64,000 nucleotides of DNA. Source: Valencia hispanica (taxonomy: Eukaryota; Chordata; Actinopteri; Cyprinodontiformes; Valenciidae). Both the position numbers and the translations under genes were made by a program. The stretch spans positions 42,101,461 through 42,165,460 of the forward strand of contig OY747713.1 in the NCBI GenBank assembly GCA_963556495.2, given 5' to 3'. The notes below the pieces were generated by a model. That model saw only the letters and a list, made by a program, of their open reading frames with translations, searched no databases and was not told the DNA's origin. Within the stretch, counting starts at the first letter, position 1. The number at the start of each line of letters is the position of its first letter. This document shows positions 1 through 11,563 of the stretch, one piece after another.

Positions 1-787
1 CTGTAGAACCAGCTCCCAGCTTTAGTCTGTGAGGGAGACACTTTGTTTACTTTTAAGGCCAGGCTTAAAACTTTCCTTTTTGATAAAGCTTATAGTTAGA
101 GTGGCTTAGGTCATCCTGGGCCATCTCTGTAGTTATGCTGCTATAGGCTTAGACTGCTGGAGGACATACTTACCTATTTTCTTCACTCTGCTACTTCCTT
201 TTCTACTACTACTTTCCAGTTGTATTACAGTACATTCTGCTATTTCAACTGTTAACTTTGTGTTCTCTCAGTGTTTTTCTCTCCATAGAAGATATACCTG
301 GTCTGGTATCCTGCTTGGCTGGAATGCCCTGTTGGATGGGGGGCATCGACTGGGATGATCCTCCCAGTAACTGAACATCCACTGTGTCCTGTTATCAACT
401 TTTTACTTTCTGTAACATAGAAAGTTCTCTTATATCAGATCTTCTGTTCCTTCTGTGTCTCTGCTCTGTCTTCTCAAACCCCCAGACGGTCGTGGCAGAT
501 GACCGCTCCTACTGAGCCTGGTTCTGTTGGAGGTTTCTTCCTGTTTTTTCCTCTCCACCGTTGCTACATGCTTGCTCAGTATGAGGGATTGCTGAAGGAT
601 TGCTGTGGTTGGAAAGTCTGCCCAACCTCACACCAATGACTGACGCAATCTGCTGGGATTCCTTAAATAGGAAACTTTTTAACTGATTGGAATGTTTGTA
701 TAAATGTATTGAAATGACTTCTTGTTAAGTGCCTTGAGATGACATCTGTTGTGAATTGGCGCTATATAAATAAACTGAATTGAATTA
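1..787 (+). mobile_element. L2/Rex1-like LINE, 3' end
   Basis: The first bases translate as the end of a LINE reverse-transcriptase protein (a stretch like FKARLKTFLFDKAYS). A long 3' untranslated region follows, containing a segment near 505-545 that also occurs at 38410-38450, and the tail reads GGCGCTATATAAATAAACTG then GAATT repeats. Two more copies of this family lie at 13090-13296 and 37975-38598. The 5' part is cut by the window edge. The clade (L2 versus Rex1) is from memory of fish repeats, so the family name is tentative. Confidence 0.75.
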
Positions 788-3700
788 ACATTAGACCATT
801 TAGTTATTCAATTATTTTACAATGATCAAACATAGTCTGGAAAGTTCCATTTATTTACTCGTTAAGCCTTGTGACATCTCTGTCAGCAAGTTTGCACGCA
901 CACGTTTTGATGGAGATGTTTTCCTTTTATAGTTCTCCGTTGATGTGTCAGTGTTGCAAAGCAATTCTCCACCAGGACAGCAGGGGGTGCAGACCTTTTC
1001 TGGTGGATCTGCCTTCTATTGCAGGGATGTCTCTGGCCGACGACAGTTTATTTACTTCAGCTTGCAAACGCACATCCACTTAAGTAAAAATGGCCGACAG
1101 AGAGCGAGTTTTGATTGAGCTGGAAAACTTTTTACTAGAAGTGCGCTCATAGAATACTCTAAAAGAGCATGTAAACAAACACAGCGCTCTGTTTTGTTGT
1201 TCTCTACACCTCCTGGTGTTAAAAATCACCAAAAAAAACACATTAAATGAACTGGCCTTGGAATATAAAGCATCTAGTACCCTAAAGCTGCATTGACTAC
1301 TAATTACAGGGACTATAGAGCACCGTTCTGGTGAAATGATCTTGGGCTGATGTAGGCTGACCAACTACAGACGTGCGCTCTCTGTTGCATTCGGCGGATA
1401 GTTAAAAAGTTGGGCTCTACTCCGTCAGTCATTGCGTGCGTGTCAGAGAGCCCTTGATGATGCTGCTGCGTGTCTCCACACCTGCACTGACGGAGAAGCA
1501 TGAACTAGGCTTTAGAGTTCAGTGAGTGGTGGTGAACCGTTGTGTGCAAACACCAAACCACCTTAGCCCACGGCGATAGGGTGCCCGCTAGCGCCACTCA
1601 GAGGTCGAATGCGGCAGACATTGGGGCCACAGTCATTGCTGTGGAGGTCGTCGTGTTGGCGAGTGGTGTACTCATAAGGATTGCAGAAGCTAACGTTGCT
1701 CCCGCTGTCATAGTAGCAGTTTTAGAACAAAATCTGCTGAATGATCGCTGTGGATGTTCATGGTGGTGGCTTTGTGGCTAGCTTAATTCATATGTGATTT
1801 GATTGCGTTGATGCATATTGAGGCAGCGCTAATCTTCTTTTAACAAAATGCACAGTAAGCCTGTCCTGCTGTTTTCGGCCACAGGCTTCAGCCAATGTTT
1901 AAAATCCCAAACATCTAGCCAAAAATCAGGAAATTTACACAATTTTCATTAGTATTACATCTTTTCACTCCACTTCAATTAGCAGGATAAGTCACGTCGC
2001 CGATGCCACAGCTGTAGCGATAGTACGTGAAGTCACGTCATACGGAAAACAGTGCAAACAACCTGCTTAAAAGAAAGAAAAATGATTTTATTTTCTTAGT
2101 TGACATGCAGCTATTTTTGATAGATAAGCCTATTTTAAGAACATGTCAATACTAACCAAATTTGAGAATTTACAAAATCCATGTAAGACTTTTTGATACT
2201 TTTTAAGACCCCATGGATACCCTAAAAAAAGTATACTGGCCTTGAGGACCAGGCACCGCTTTACTATCTGGCCAGAGCAGACCAGTTTCTCCAGAAGCAG
2301 GTGAGGAAGACTGTAATGGACTGCAGGGCGAAGGGCTAATGAGGTTAAGAAATAATAGGTCAATACTTCATAATGGCTTTGTTTTCCTGGGTTGGGCGGG
2401 TAAACTTATGCAAACTTTGTGTGTTCGCTGTTCCTCCTTGTTGATCAAGAAACTGCATCAGACTGAAGAAGTCTTTTCTCCGCCTTTTATTAAGAAATGT
2501 AAACAACACAACCAAGTCTATGGAAGTCATGTAAACAGTCAGTCCATCTGATGAATTCTTGAATTCTTCTTCAGTTCTTGATGAAATTAAGATTGCAGAC
2601 AATCATTTTTGGATGGCAATATAGCTGTGTTGTACTATGCAACCCTACAATAACTCATACAGTTCGTCCATCAGCATTATGTCTACCTACACTCCGTCTG
2701 TTACATTTTTTTCTAAACCAGGAATCTATTTATCCCCAAGTACCAATAGCAGAAGTAGTTTATGGATGGCAAGATTTCAATTTTCTTTTTCTGTCCAACG
2801 AATCAGCTGCTGCAGTTTTTACTTGTTTTTTTCTTTTTACGTGCCCTGTCTGGCAGTGTGGCACTTAGAATTAATGTCTGAGTACCAAGTAGAAGCACAA
2901 CAGATTTACTTTCACAAGTGGAGCATTACAGCGTTTGCTATAGTACGTGTGTGTTACAAATATTTATTAGACATTGCTGTGGGTTTTCTTCCCCCAGATA
3001 TGATGGACATAGAGGTGGAAAATAAAGGGGAAAAAAGAAAGAAGATGAAGAGAGGGAGGACAAAAAGGGAGATGGGAGGGAGAAGGTGAATTGAAGATGG
3101 AGAGGAAGGGGAACAAGGAAAATACAAGAACCCATCCTACTCTGCTTCCACACCTGCAGGAAGGCAGAGAGAGGGATTAAAAACAAAGACAAACCACACC
3201 AAACCAAACCAAACAAACAATGCGAACTGAGAATTACACAACTACAATCCACAAATAGATATATAAATACAACAACAGCATCATTGAAAAGCTCATGATA
3301 CCAATTATTAAAAGATGTATTTCTGGTCTATTACATTTTAAAGGCAAGATAATTTGACATATGAAGCTAATGGGAATGTATACGTACTGACAAGGTTTTA
3401 AATTACCTGTAGCAGGATTATAACTCGGTAGGAGATTCCTCATAAACTCATAAAACATCATTTTGAATGCAATTTGTTCAAGAGACTTATCAACCCAACC
3501 GGTTTTAGACAATTACTCTAATAAATTGCTGCCAAGCTTGTTGATCTCAACAACTAATTTCTGCACAAGGAATGTTATTTTAGGAGAGCTGAGTGATGAG
3601 CTGCTTGGCTCTGTCTGAAAAGATGCCTTTCCACCCCCTAATTCCCCTCAAATAATACCCACCCGCCCCTGTGGAGAAATGGCTGTGAGTCACCACCGGT

Positions 3701-4155
3701 GCACCTCCACTCATGGCCAACGATCCATCGCAGAGACAGTGCTGACTGGAATCATAATTTGCCATTTCCAGTGCAATGAGAAGTTTAGTGAGAGGAAGGG
3801 GTGGAGGGAATTTACAGAAACAATATATGACTGAGAAGATGCATCTGCACATGTGCAGGCATGTCTCTAACAAATGAAAGGGTAAAATAAGAGCGACTAC
3901 TGACTATTTACCAATAAATACATAGATTAGAATATTTCCAAACAAGCATCCACAATGTTCCACTTCAAAGAGGAAGCAGAAGCAGAAAAACACCAGTAAG
4001 AGTGAAAAACAGGCTAACGTAATTATTTTATAGGTACCCGACACCTCTTGGTGCAGAGCAACAATGGCTGCAGCAGCTTTTACAACCTGGCATCAAAGCC
4101 AAACTGAATATCCACAATGACATTCACACGATCTAACTTATTTAGTTAATTTTCC
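788..4155. other. Intergenic/intronic DNA without recognised gene
   Basis: No supported gene. A 20-codon frame at 1090-1152 (starts MADRERVLIELENF, ends TAG) looks like a scrap of a transposon protein, possibly Harbinger MADF-type, but is too short to call. A purine-rich stretch lies at about 3015-3110. Other open frames here are short and lack recognisable motifs. Confidence 0.5.
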
Positions 4156-4436
4156 TAGTCCCTATCTTAAAGTGTTTTGAGATTCTGTCTCAGAATCACT
4201 GTGAGACCCACTTTGACAGTCTCAGAAGGGTCAAAGGAGCTGTTTTTGCACTCTTTTGCCTTTTGCAACATAACACCTGATGAAGACAAGCATCTCCACG
4301 GCATGATGCTACCACCACCATGCTTTACAGTTGGGATTGATGTGTTTAGACTTAAGTGCGATGTTAGTTTCCCACCAGACAATGTGACCGGAGCCACTTC
4401 TTCCACGTATTTGCTGTGGCCACTACATGGCTCATC
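4156..4436 (-). pseudogene. Tc1-like transposase remnant
   Basis: The minus strand encodes IPTVKHGGGSIMPW, which matches the TVKHGGGSIM-WG block between the first and second catalytic aspartates of Tc1 transposases. The flanking frame degrades quickly and neither terminal repeat is visible. It abuts the hAT-type MITE starting at 4445. This is an old, inactive fragment. Confidence 0.7.
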
Positions 4437-4444
4437 TCAAACTG

Positions 4445-5582
4445 TAGAGGTGTAATGATATGCCAAAATCCCAGTTCGTACGTACGTTGGTGTCATTTCC
4501 AAGGTTTGGATCATTTTTGCTTTAGTCAAGGAACAAAGCGGGAAAAAACTTTTTTGTGTAAGGACATTTAAAATCAAACTGTACTTGCTAATTTTCCAAC
4601 AAAATGTACACAGATAACAATTACATTATACATATGATATAATAAAATATAGGATAGAAAACAATAGTTTAAATATTTTCTTTTTAGAAAACCGCAACAT
4701 CAACACTTTGAGTTTCTGCAAAAGTCAAAACAATATGGGATATAAAATTAATATTTCAGACTGCCCTACTGTCTGTGTCAAAAGTGGTAACAAGTTACTC
4801 GGGGTTAAGCTGTTACCTGAACCAACTGAAAGGATGTAGCAATACCTTTACAGGTGAGGTGGGAGGCATACAGTGCACCTCTAGTCTAATGGTTTAATCA
4901 CCGCTATAGAGGAGCCACAGTTTCTAACCCTGAAGTTTCTCTTGGTTTCATGTGTTCCTATTTTTACTTGGCCTTTTATACTCTTTTGTATAAGTGTGAA
5001 CGGAAAATAAAAGATAATATTGGATAAATAACTTCATTTTAATATTTATGTTGGACACTGTGGTGGGGGCGGTGCTCCTTCCGATCAGTTTCCAGCTGCT
5101 GCTGCTGCAAAACAACACAAACGTCACTGACTGATTCCTGGTAGAAACATTTTGAACACACATTATTACCATCAGATGTCCAGTCTGCTTATACTTTATT
5201 GCGACGTTAAGAGAACGGCAAAAACTAGGGCAGCTAAGCGGCATTCTTCGGCTCAGTAACATCTTTGGTAGCTAACAGCAACCACCGATGCTACTGGAGG
5301 CTTTGTTTCCTAACACCAGGAAGCCAAAGTGCTCCCAAACAGTAGACTTTAACAACAGAAGCGGGCTTTCAAGTTCCTAGTCTCCCTCAAAAGAGTCACT
5401 GGCCATAACCTCTGCTAGCAGGAGGCTGGGCTGTACTGTATTTGTTTACAGAGTCGCATGTTTTGCCGGCCAAAGTGCAATGCAGTTATACTTCCATGTG
5501 AAAACTCAGTACACCTCTGTGCCGTACTGAACGTTCTGTACCGAAAAATCCGAATATGGATAGATGTACCGTTACACCGCTA
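4445..5582. mobile_element. hAT-type nonautonomous element (MITE)
   Basis: The left end reads TAGAGGTGTAATGATATGCC and the right end, reverse complemented, reads TAGCGGTGTAACGGTACATC, giving an imperfect terminal inverted repeat. The flanks are TCAAACTG (4437-4444) and GCAAACTA (5583-5590), six of eight identical, as expected for an aged 8 bp hAT target duplication. No transposase frame remains inside. TAGGGGTGTAACGGTAC-type ends are common among fish hAT MITEs; the precise family is not known to me. Confidence 0.7.
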
Positions 5583-6689
5583 GCAAACTATACACTTTAC
5601 TTACGTCTTTCTTTAAAAAAATGTTTGTTTTTTTCAATATTCCATAAAGGCAACATTTTTGTTGTCTATGAATCATAGCGGTCATGTGAACTGATTCTTT
5701 TATGTTATTTGTTTTTTCATTTCTGGTGTCAATGTAATAAAACTGGAATACTTTAACAAGACAATGGTCTACCTCCACACAATTTATCAAAGGAAACTAT
5801 GAAAGAAACTCTGCAAAGCAAAGGATGTATTAAAGGTTTACAAATGATGTAAAAATATATCATAAAGACTGAACAATGCTGGATGACGGTGTTCTGTTTT
5901 CCAAAAAGCAGAAAAATTGTTGCTCTGTTGATATCAAGCCAAGGTCAGACTGACTGAGGTTTTAGCTTGAACTGCCAGGAAAAATGGACAGGACCCCCCT
6001 GCCCCCCTACTCACACACCACAAAAAAAATTACAAAACACTTCAGCTGCAATTCAGTCTTTACTGCAATAAATTGGTGTGGCAGTTGAAGATCCGCAATA
6101 AGGAGGTGCTGGAAGCAATATTCACTCCACGGCCAGATAGCCAGAAGAAATTCCATTACAGCTTCAATCAACTGTCACTAAAACATAACACTCATGATGT
6201 ACCAACCAGTACGGAGAAAAGAGCAAATACTCCTGAAATGTAGGTATTATAAGTAAATAGAACGGAATTGCTTTTTCTTTTTTGCTCAATCACTATAGAC
6301 GATATAAGGGCAGTCGACAAGTGTAACCTGTGTAAATGGATTCCAAGGTGATGATAGAATGTTATCAGAAATACTGGAGGACAAAATGCACTTATCTGCC
6401 TGAAAGTTTAATTTGGGAAGCAACACGACTTTTCAACAACCAGACAAACTTAAACAGCAACAGAAAATTTTTAAGTACCTATCCAGTCTTCTGAGCTCTG
6501 GAGTTTTAAATAACTTCAGAAAGCTGGTTAGCAGAGGAATTTATAGGACGTGGACTGGGAACTCAAGAGTATACGTTTAAATGTCTGTACTACTTTTTGT
6601 TGCCTTATGCATAAACTAAAACCAGTTAGAAATAAAACTAGGATCAGCTTCAGAGATCCTTTGTGGAAGAAAAACATCTCCGTTTGATT
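5583..6689. other. Unassigned non-coding DNA
   Basis: AT-rich intronic or flanking sequence. I see no exon, RNA gene or recognisable repeat in it. Confidence 0.5.
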
Positions 6690-7627
6690 AGTAAATTAGA
6701 ACCCTGATTTGCATGTCCCTCAAAAGGTTTGGGACCAACTTGGAGGTATGCTTTGGGTCATTTCCTTGCTGTGAAACCGAGCGGCAGCAGATTCCTTTAA
6801 ATTATTCTTCAAAATGCCAACGTGCTGCTATTCTGTTTGATCCCAGGAATACAAATGAGGTTCCCAGTCCCTGAAGCAGCAAAAAAGCCCCAAGTCATGA
6901 TGCCCCAACCACCATGTTTAACAGTGAGAACTATGTTTTTAGGGTTGAAGGCCTCGTCCTTCCGTCTCCAAACTAAAGCCACAATCCTGTGTCCAAAAAG
7001 CTCAAGTTTAGTCTCATCAGACCAAAGAACAGACTTTTAAAACACATCGCCATGTTTCAAATGTTTACAGGCAAACTTTAGTGCTGTTCTTTCAGCTATG
7101 GAGTTTTTCTTGAACAACTGTCCTCCTTGACAAATCAACTCTAGTAGAAGTCAGCTAAGCAACAATCACCTTGCCACAGACCTGGGGATCCTTGTTGACA
7201 TCTTCGGATATTTTCCTCTGCAAAGTTTTTGAACGGCCATGCCCAGATCGTTTGCAATGATGATGCATCGTCCAGCTGTTCTAGACACCAGGAAACATTA
7301 GGAAGTGGCAATGTAGCCTTCACCCTCACGATAAGCATCTATTCTCTTTCTGAATTTGCTTCTTACCAAAAGTGTTGGAGTAGTCCAAGTGTTTGAGTGC
7401 AACTCGCCCTGCCAAACAGAGTTCCAGAGTTCATTATGTGAGGTTCAATGCTTAGTGACCTGTTGCGCAGTCCTGCTAAGCCCCACCCTCCTTAGTTACA
7501 GTTGCTAACTCGGACAAGCCGTCACAGCTTACTGTTTGTTTACAGTGAGAGCGGTCAGTGCCGAAACAATCCCTGAAGGGGCTTGAGAACTTTTCATGGG
7601 GGGTGCTAATAATTCTGACCTTAACTG
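6690..7627 (-). mobile_element. Tc1-like transposon remnant
   Basis: On the minus strand a degraded frame contains WSDETKLELFGH, the first catalytic aspartate region of Tc1 transposases, followed by LTVKHGG. The right end reads CCCCCCATG... inward from CAGTTAAGGTCAGAATTATT (reverse complement) and sits against a TA at 7628-7629, as expected for a Tc1 terminus. The left terminal repeat is not recognisable, so the lower boundary is approximate. A separate repeat, 7477-7573, appears to lie inside it. Confidence 0.75.
7477..7573 (+). repeat. Dispersed repeat, copy 1 (pair with 34409-34505)
   Basis: About 97 bp beginning TAAGCCCCACCCT and ending near AGTGCCGAAACAAT is repeated in the same orientation at 34409-34505 with perhaps 15 differences. 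I do not recognise the family. It lies inside a Tc1 remnant, so it may be a later insertion or the end of a larger element. Confidence 0.6.
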
Positions 7628-7758
7628 TAAATAACTTTAGATTGGACTTTGGGATTGAGGAGTAAACGGACCTCGCTTTTTCTTACCTTTGACAGTTGGG
7701 CATTATTTCAGCTTTTCACATAATCTTATGCTTGTAGACATGCAGACTTTTAACTCAC

Positions 7759-7869
7759 CTCTGACATTCGCTGGGATGGAGCACCAGGTCCTTGCTGTTC
7801 TTGGCGCTGACTGTGAGTTCATGTTCTGTCGGGTTGAAAATGTCGAGCAGAAGATGGCACTGCCGGGTG
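7759..7869 (-). CDS. trappc9: TRAPPC9 internal exon (downstream of the two seen)
   Basis: This 111 bp exon runs from 7869 down to 7759 on the minus strand. The acceptor is TGTGTCCACAG before 7869 and the donor is GTGAGTTA from 7758. Its first base completes a serine codon begun by the exon at 21042-21184, then 36 codons follow with [17 protein letters not shown] and LHPSECQ, and it ends with AG of a split arginine codon. I recognise these motifs from vertebrate TRAPPC9, where they directly follow the VSTLPAT segment. TRAPPC9 is a large subunit of the TRAPP II tethering complex, which acts in Golgi and endosomal traffic and activates Rab GTPases; it is also called NIBP and is the counterpart of yeast Trs120. 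The next exon would lie below 7758 but I cannot find it, so it is probably outside the window. Gene assignment is from memory, not a search. Confidence 0.9.
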
Positions 7870-9057
7870 CTGTGGACACAGACAGAAACACTTACTGCGG
7901 AGGAAAAACTGCTGCTGGGCTTCCATTTTGAACATCTCTAAACCGATGCTCTGTTACGATGCATCAAACTAAATAAAATTAAAAGTGTAAAAAAGAAATG
8001 CAAACTAAACACATATCACTACTCGTCCACCAAACAGTGACAGTCATGCTTACATAAACTGTGGATGGTGATTATGTGTCTGGTAATAATTACTTTCTAA
8101 AAATAAACAGCAGCATACACACAGTGGGCCCATGAGATCAAGAGAAGACAGAGTGTAAAGTACTCTCAGTCTCTTGTCAGAACATCAAAGGTGGCTGTGC
8201 TTTCATTAAATCTGAAGACCTATGTGGAGCAGGTCATCTGAACATCATCCCAGGCCTGCTTTTCTCATGTAGATCATAAGAGGACCAATTTGTGATTCAG
8301 ATCAACAAGAGTTAATTTTAGGCCCAAAGTAGATGGATAAGAGGACTGTGTGTCTGAAAACAAAACCTGGTAATAGATTAAGTGCTGCAAGTGCACCTAA
8401 ACAGGAATAAGTTCTGGAGCTGTGTAGGGGAAATTATGATTAATAGGAAAGTTCAAAAGAAGCGTTTCATTCTTCAAAAAGCTATACGTGGCATTAACTA
8501 GGATTTCTTAGAAAACATTTAAACACACAATTAATAAACCCAGATAAAATGTAAATATTATATAGTATGACAAAAACAAAAATATTGCTGAAAAACAGCA
8601 GCTCGTGTTAAATCAGCATCAACATTCTCCGCATTTATGGGCATGTGCTATGTTAAAAATGTTGGAACTTAGCTAAACTGAAGTGAGGTGAAGTCATCTT
8701 AAGATAAACTTTCATCAACTAATTTTATTTAGAAAAGTCATAAAAATACAAATCTTTTCGCCTGGGGCTGTGGTTCAACTCGTTCTACAACCAAATTTTA
8801 ATGCATTTTAGACACATTGCGCTTTGGGGCTGAGGTGGGGAACTCTCTAGTATCAGCAAGCATTGGAGTCCCACAAATGCCACTCCCGCCCCAGTTTTAA
8901 AGCAATGCACCCATATTGCCATTCATATTTCCACAGACCAACACACATACACTAGGAATGAGTACGGGGGGTCTGTTGGGTATGTCTCTTTTCCTGTTCT
9001 GGGTCTGAGCTGGCTTGGCAGGGAACACGAGTTTTGGGGCTTAGGACACATTGTAGC
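7870..9057. other. TRAPPC9 intron, unassigned part
   Basis: Intronic sequence between the two TRAPPC9 exons. I see no additional exon or clear element before the MITE at 9058. Confidence 0.5.
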
Positions 9058-9518
9058 CAGTGGCGGCTGGTGAAAAATATTCTTGGTGGGGCTGTGCTTT
9101 TTTTTAAAATAACAAATAACTTATTAGGTTTACACAAAAATTTACACACAAAGCTTACAGCAGCGCCCCCTTGTGGCAGAGAAATTACACTGCCAATGTC
9201 ACCACCAGATTTCTTGCCCGCCCTCACACCAGCCTTGGGGAGATTTCTCTATCGCCCTTCATGCAGCCGAATCAACGACGCTGATTGGATAAATTCCTGT
9301 TGCTATGTGCGAAGTTCTTGTCAGTGATTGGCGGCTGCTGCACTGCATGGGGAGATCTTTCTGTCGCCCCAAGCAATGCAGCGGGAGCTTTTTCTCCGAA
9401 AATGATATATATTTTTATATATGATACTTTGATACGAATTTAAACACACAATTAACTCAGAATATGTGATTATTCTTAATTGAAAAAAATGTTGCCCTCT
9501 ATCGGCCAGCCGCCACTG
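9058..9518. mobile_element. hAT MITE with perfect target duplication
   Basis: A 461 bp element bounded by a 13 bp perfect inverted repeat, CAGTGGCGGCTGG, at both ends. It is flanked by identical 8 bp duplications ATTGTAGC (9050-9057 and 9519-9526). An 8 bp duplication and a CAGTGG-type end are the marks of hAT transposition. There is no transposase frame inside, so it depended on an autonomous relative. The perfect duplication indicates a fairly recent insertion into the TRAPPC9 intron. Confidence 0.9.
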
Positions 9519-11183
9519 ATTGTAGCATAGTGGGCTCCTGGATGGTGGCTCTTGGGGATGTTCCAGAACAGCTCTGGGCTGTGGAGACTGAGCTGGATCC
9601 TGGCTGGGGAAATGAGCTCCGTTGATCTCCTTGGGGGATGTCCGACAGGCTGGGATGATACGGTGCCTAGGACTGGACGATATGGCTTCAAATCAATATC
9701 TCGACATACTGAGCAGTTCACTTCGATAACGATAACTGGAGGATAACTACCTCACCGCCACAAAAAGGTTTTCTGTGGTTTCTCCACTTCGTCCTCAACC
9801 AGTTCTACACCCACCGCTTCAATATTTAAATCCTCTTCCATTTGCTCACCGTCTTACTCTTCCAGTGTTGCCAACTTCTCGGCATGGAAAGTAGCTATTG
9901 GCTATTCCAAAAGTCATTAGAAGTCGCTAAATGACATGACCGCCTCATTTGCATGATGTGCATGTAACTGTGAGAGACGTGAAAAAAATTTAAAATAATA
10001 TTTTTTGCGGAATCGCTTTTTTTTTTGTCTTGATGGAAGTGTGATTGGGGTAGAACTATTATGAGGTTTTGCCTTTTGAATATGCTTTTGAGTTGTCGTG
10101 TTTTTCAATTATTACTCATTTTTGGCATAAAAATCTGCCTTACAATACAAGCAGTAGGCCCGTGTAGCATCACCAATAAACGACTTCAACCAGCCATTTA
10201 ATTCAGGATTCAATTCTCACTTTTTCTGTCATCATGTCTCAGTCTAAACCGAGACTTGACTGTTTAACGTCTGTCACAGAGAGGCGCACACACAGTAAAT
10301 GAGGGGAGTAAGTGACTGAGGTTATTATAGTGAAATCTTTCATTTATTCAGTGTGCAGTCGTTTATTTTGGACAAAGAAATTTCTACATTTACATCCTAC
10401 CCTCACCAATAGCGGGTAGGATCAGCCAGCGGCGGCCTCACACATGCCCAATTCATTAACTTCTGGACTAAGTGGAGTAAATATCTCCTCTAACTCTAGC
10501 TGGACCTGCATATGAATTCTCCAAATGCTTTACTAAATAAATAACGGCGGCTGGTGGATTCTGACTTTTATCAAAGACCGTTTTAAAAAATCTATAGTTA
10601 CGACCTCTGTGGGCTTTTCTTCCAATAATGGTCTGCTCCTTTGCCCATGGCTCAGGCTCCGTCTGAAGTTCAATAGAAGTCTTGAATCCGATGTTTTCAA
10701 CAACCCTTTAAAACTTTTTCTCATTAGTCAGACCTTCCTCACCATTGGCCGTTCACAGCAGGAACCTTTCTGTGAGATGTTTGCTCACACCAGGTAACAG
10801 TCCTCAGTGTTGGGCAAAAGAAGCAAGCTATGGAGCTAAAAAGCTACACTGTGGAAGTTGCACCTTTTTTTTGTCCCTTCCTATCCAAAATGATGAACAG
10901 CTTTTTGTAAATATCCACTCTCCATGCACGCCCATAAAATAAAATCAAAGCAACATGGAGATGATAAGGAAATGGCATAACAAAACCAGAAGTCTAGAAT
11001 GAACTTTGCATACAATTTTGTTCTCAAATGAAGCTCTATGCATATCACGGTGTAGTAATTTTGCAAAAGAATGGATACAACACAACATCTGAAATGAGTT
11101 ACTTTGATATCTTTAGTAATAAATATTTTTAACTACAAGCACTGATGTCAACATGTTAAGCATGTAAAACACAAACTAAAAAC
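9519..11183. other. TRAPPC9 intron, unassigned part
   Basis: No exon seen. At about 9666 the sequence TAGGACTGGACGATATGG resembles the left end of a hAT MITE that carries GATAT-rich subterminal sequence, but no matching right end is visible. Confidence 0.45.
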
Positions 11184-11253
11184 CAGTATAGTCAGTGTTA
11201 ATGTTTAGAAATGTTTAAACAATACTTTCTAAACATTAACACTGACTATACTG
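11184..11253. repeat. Perfect 28 bp inverted repeat (hairpin)
   Basis: The arm at 11184-11211 starts CAGTATAGTCAGTGTTAATG and is exactly complementary to 11226-11253, with a 14 nt spacer (TGTTTAAACAATAC). The right arm belongs to the hAT-like repeat 11226-11563, so the left arm looks like an inverted duplication of that repeat's inner edge. Confidence 0.9.
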
Positions 11254-11563
11254 TTTTCTACTCTGGTTATGTGTGCTTGCACTGTTTTATTTATTTAAAT
11301 AAATCTAATGAAATCTCCATTCAGTTCTATACTTAAACTTTAAGTTATAGAACATAATAAAATCAGATTAATTTCCGGAATTGAAAGGAAGGAATTCAGG
11401 GGGAAAAAAAAGGTTATTTGTTTAATGCTGTTCAAAGTTAAAAAAAGAAAAGTCATGCACATTTGTATTTATTTTTCTTTATTAAAGCGCACCAAAAACG
11501 TACCAAACCGTGACTTTAAAACCCCAAATATGTATGTGATTTTTGTGTACCGTTGCACCCCTG
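11226..11563 (-). mobile_element. hAT-like repeat, copy 1
   Basis: The outer end, reverse complemented, reads CAGGGGTGCAACGGTACAC, a hAT-type terminus. Read on the minus strand the body aligns along its length with 59992-60297 on the plus strand, sharing GAAAAATAAATACAAATGTG, GAATTCCTTCCTTTCAATTC and GTCAGTGTTAATG. The other terminus is not recognised, so this is a partial or rearranged copy. Confidence 0.7.

Noticed and set aside
1090..1152. MADRERVLIELENF-starting frame as a gene
   Set aside because: Only 20 codons, ends in TAG, no continuing homology in any frame. Noted only as a possible transposon scrap.
11184..11253. Hairpin as a microRNA precursor
   Set aside because: The arms are perfectly complementary and tied to a transposon-like repeat, unlike the imperfect stems of typical animal microRNAs; no evidence of processing.
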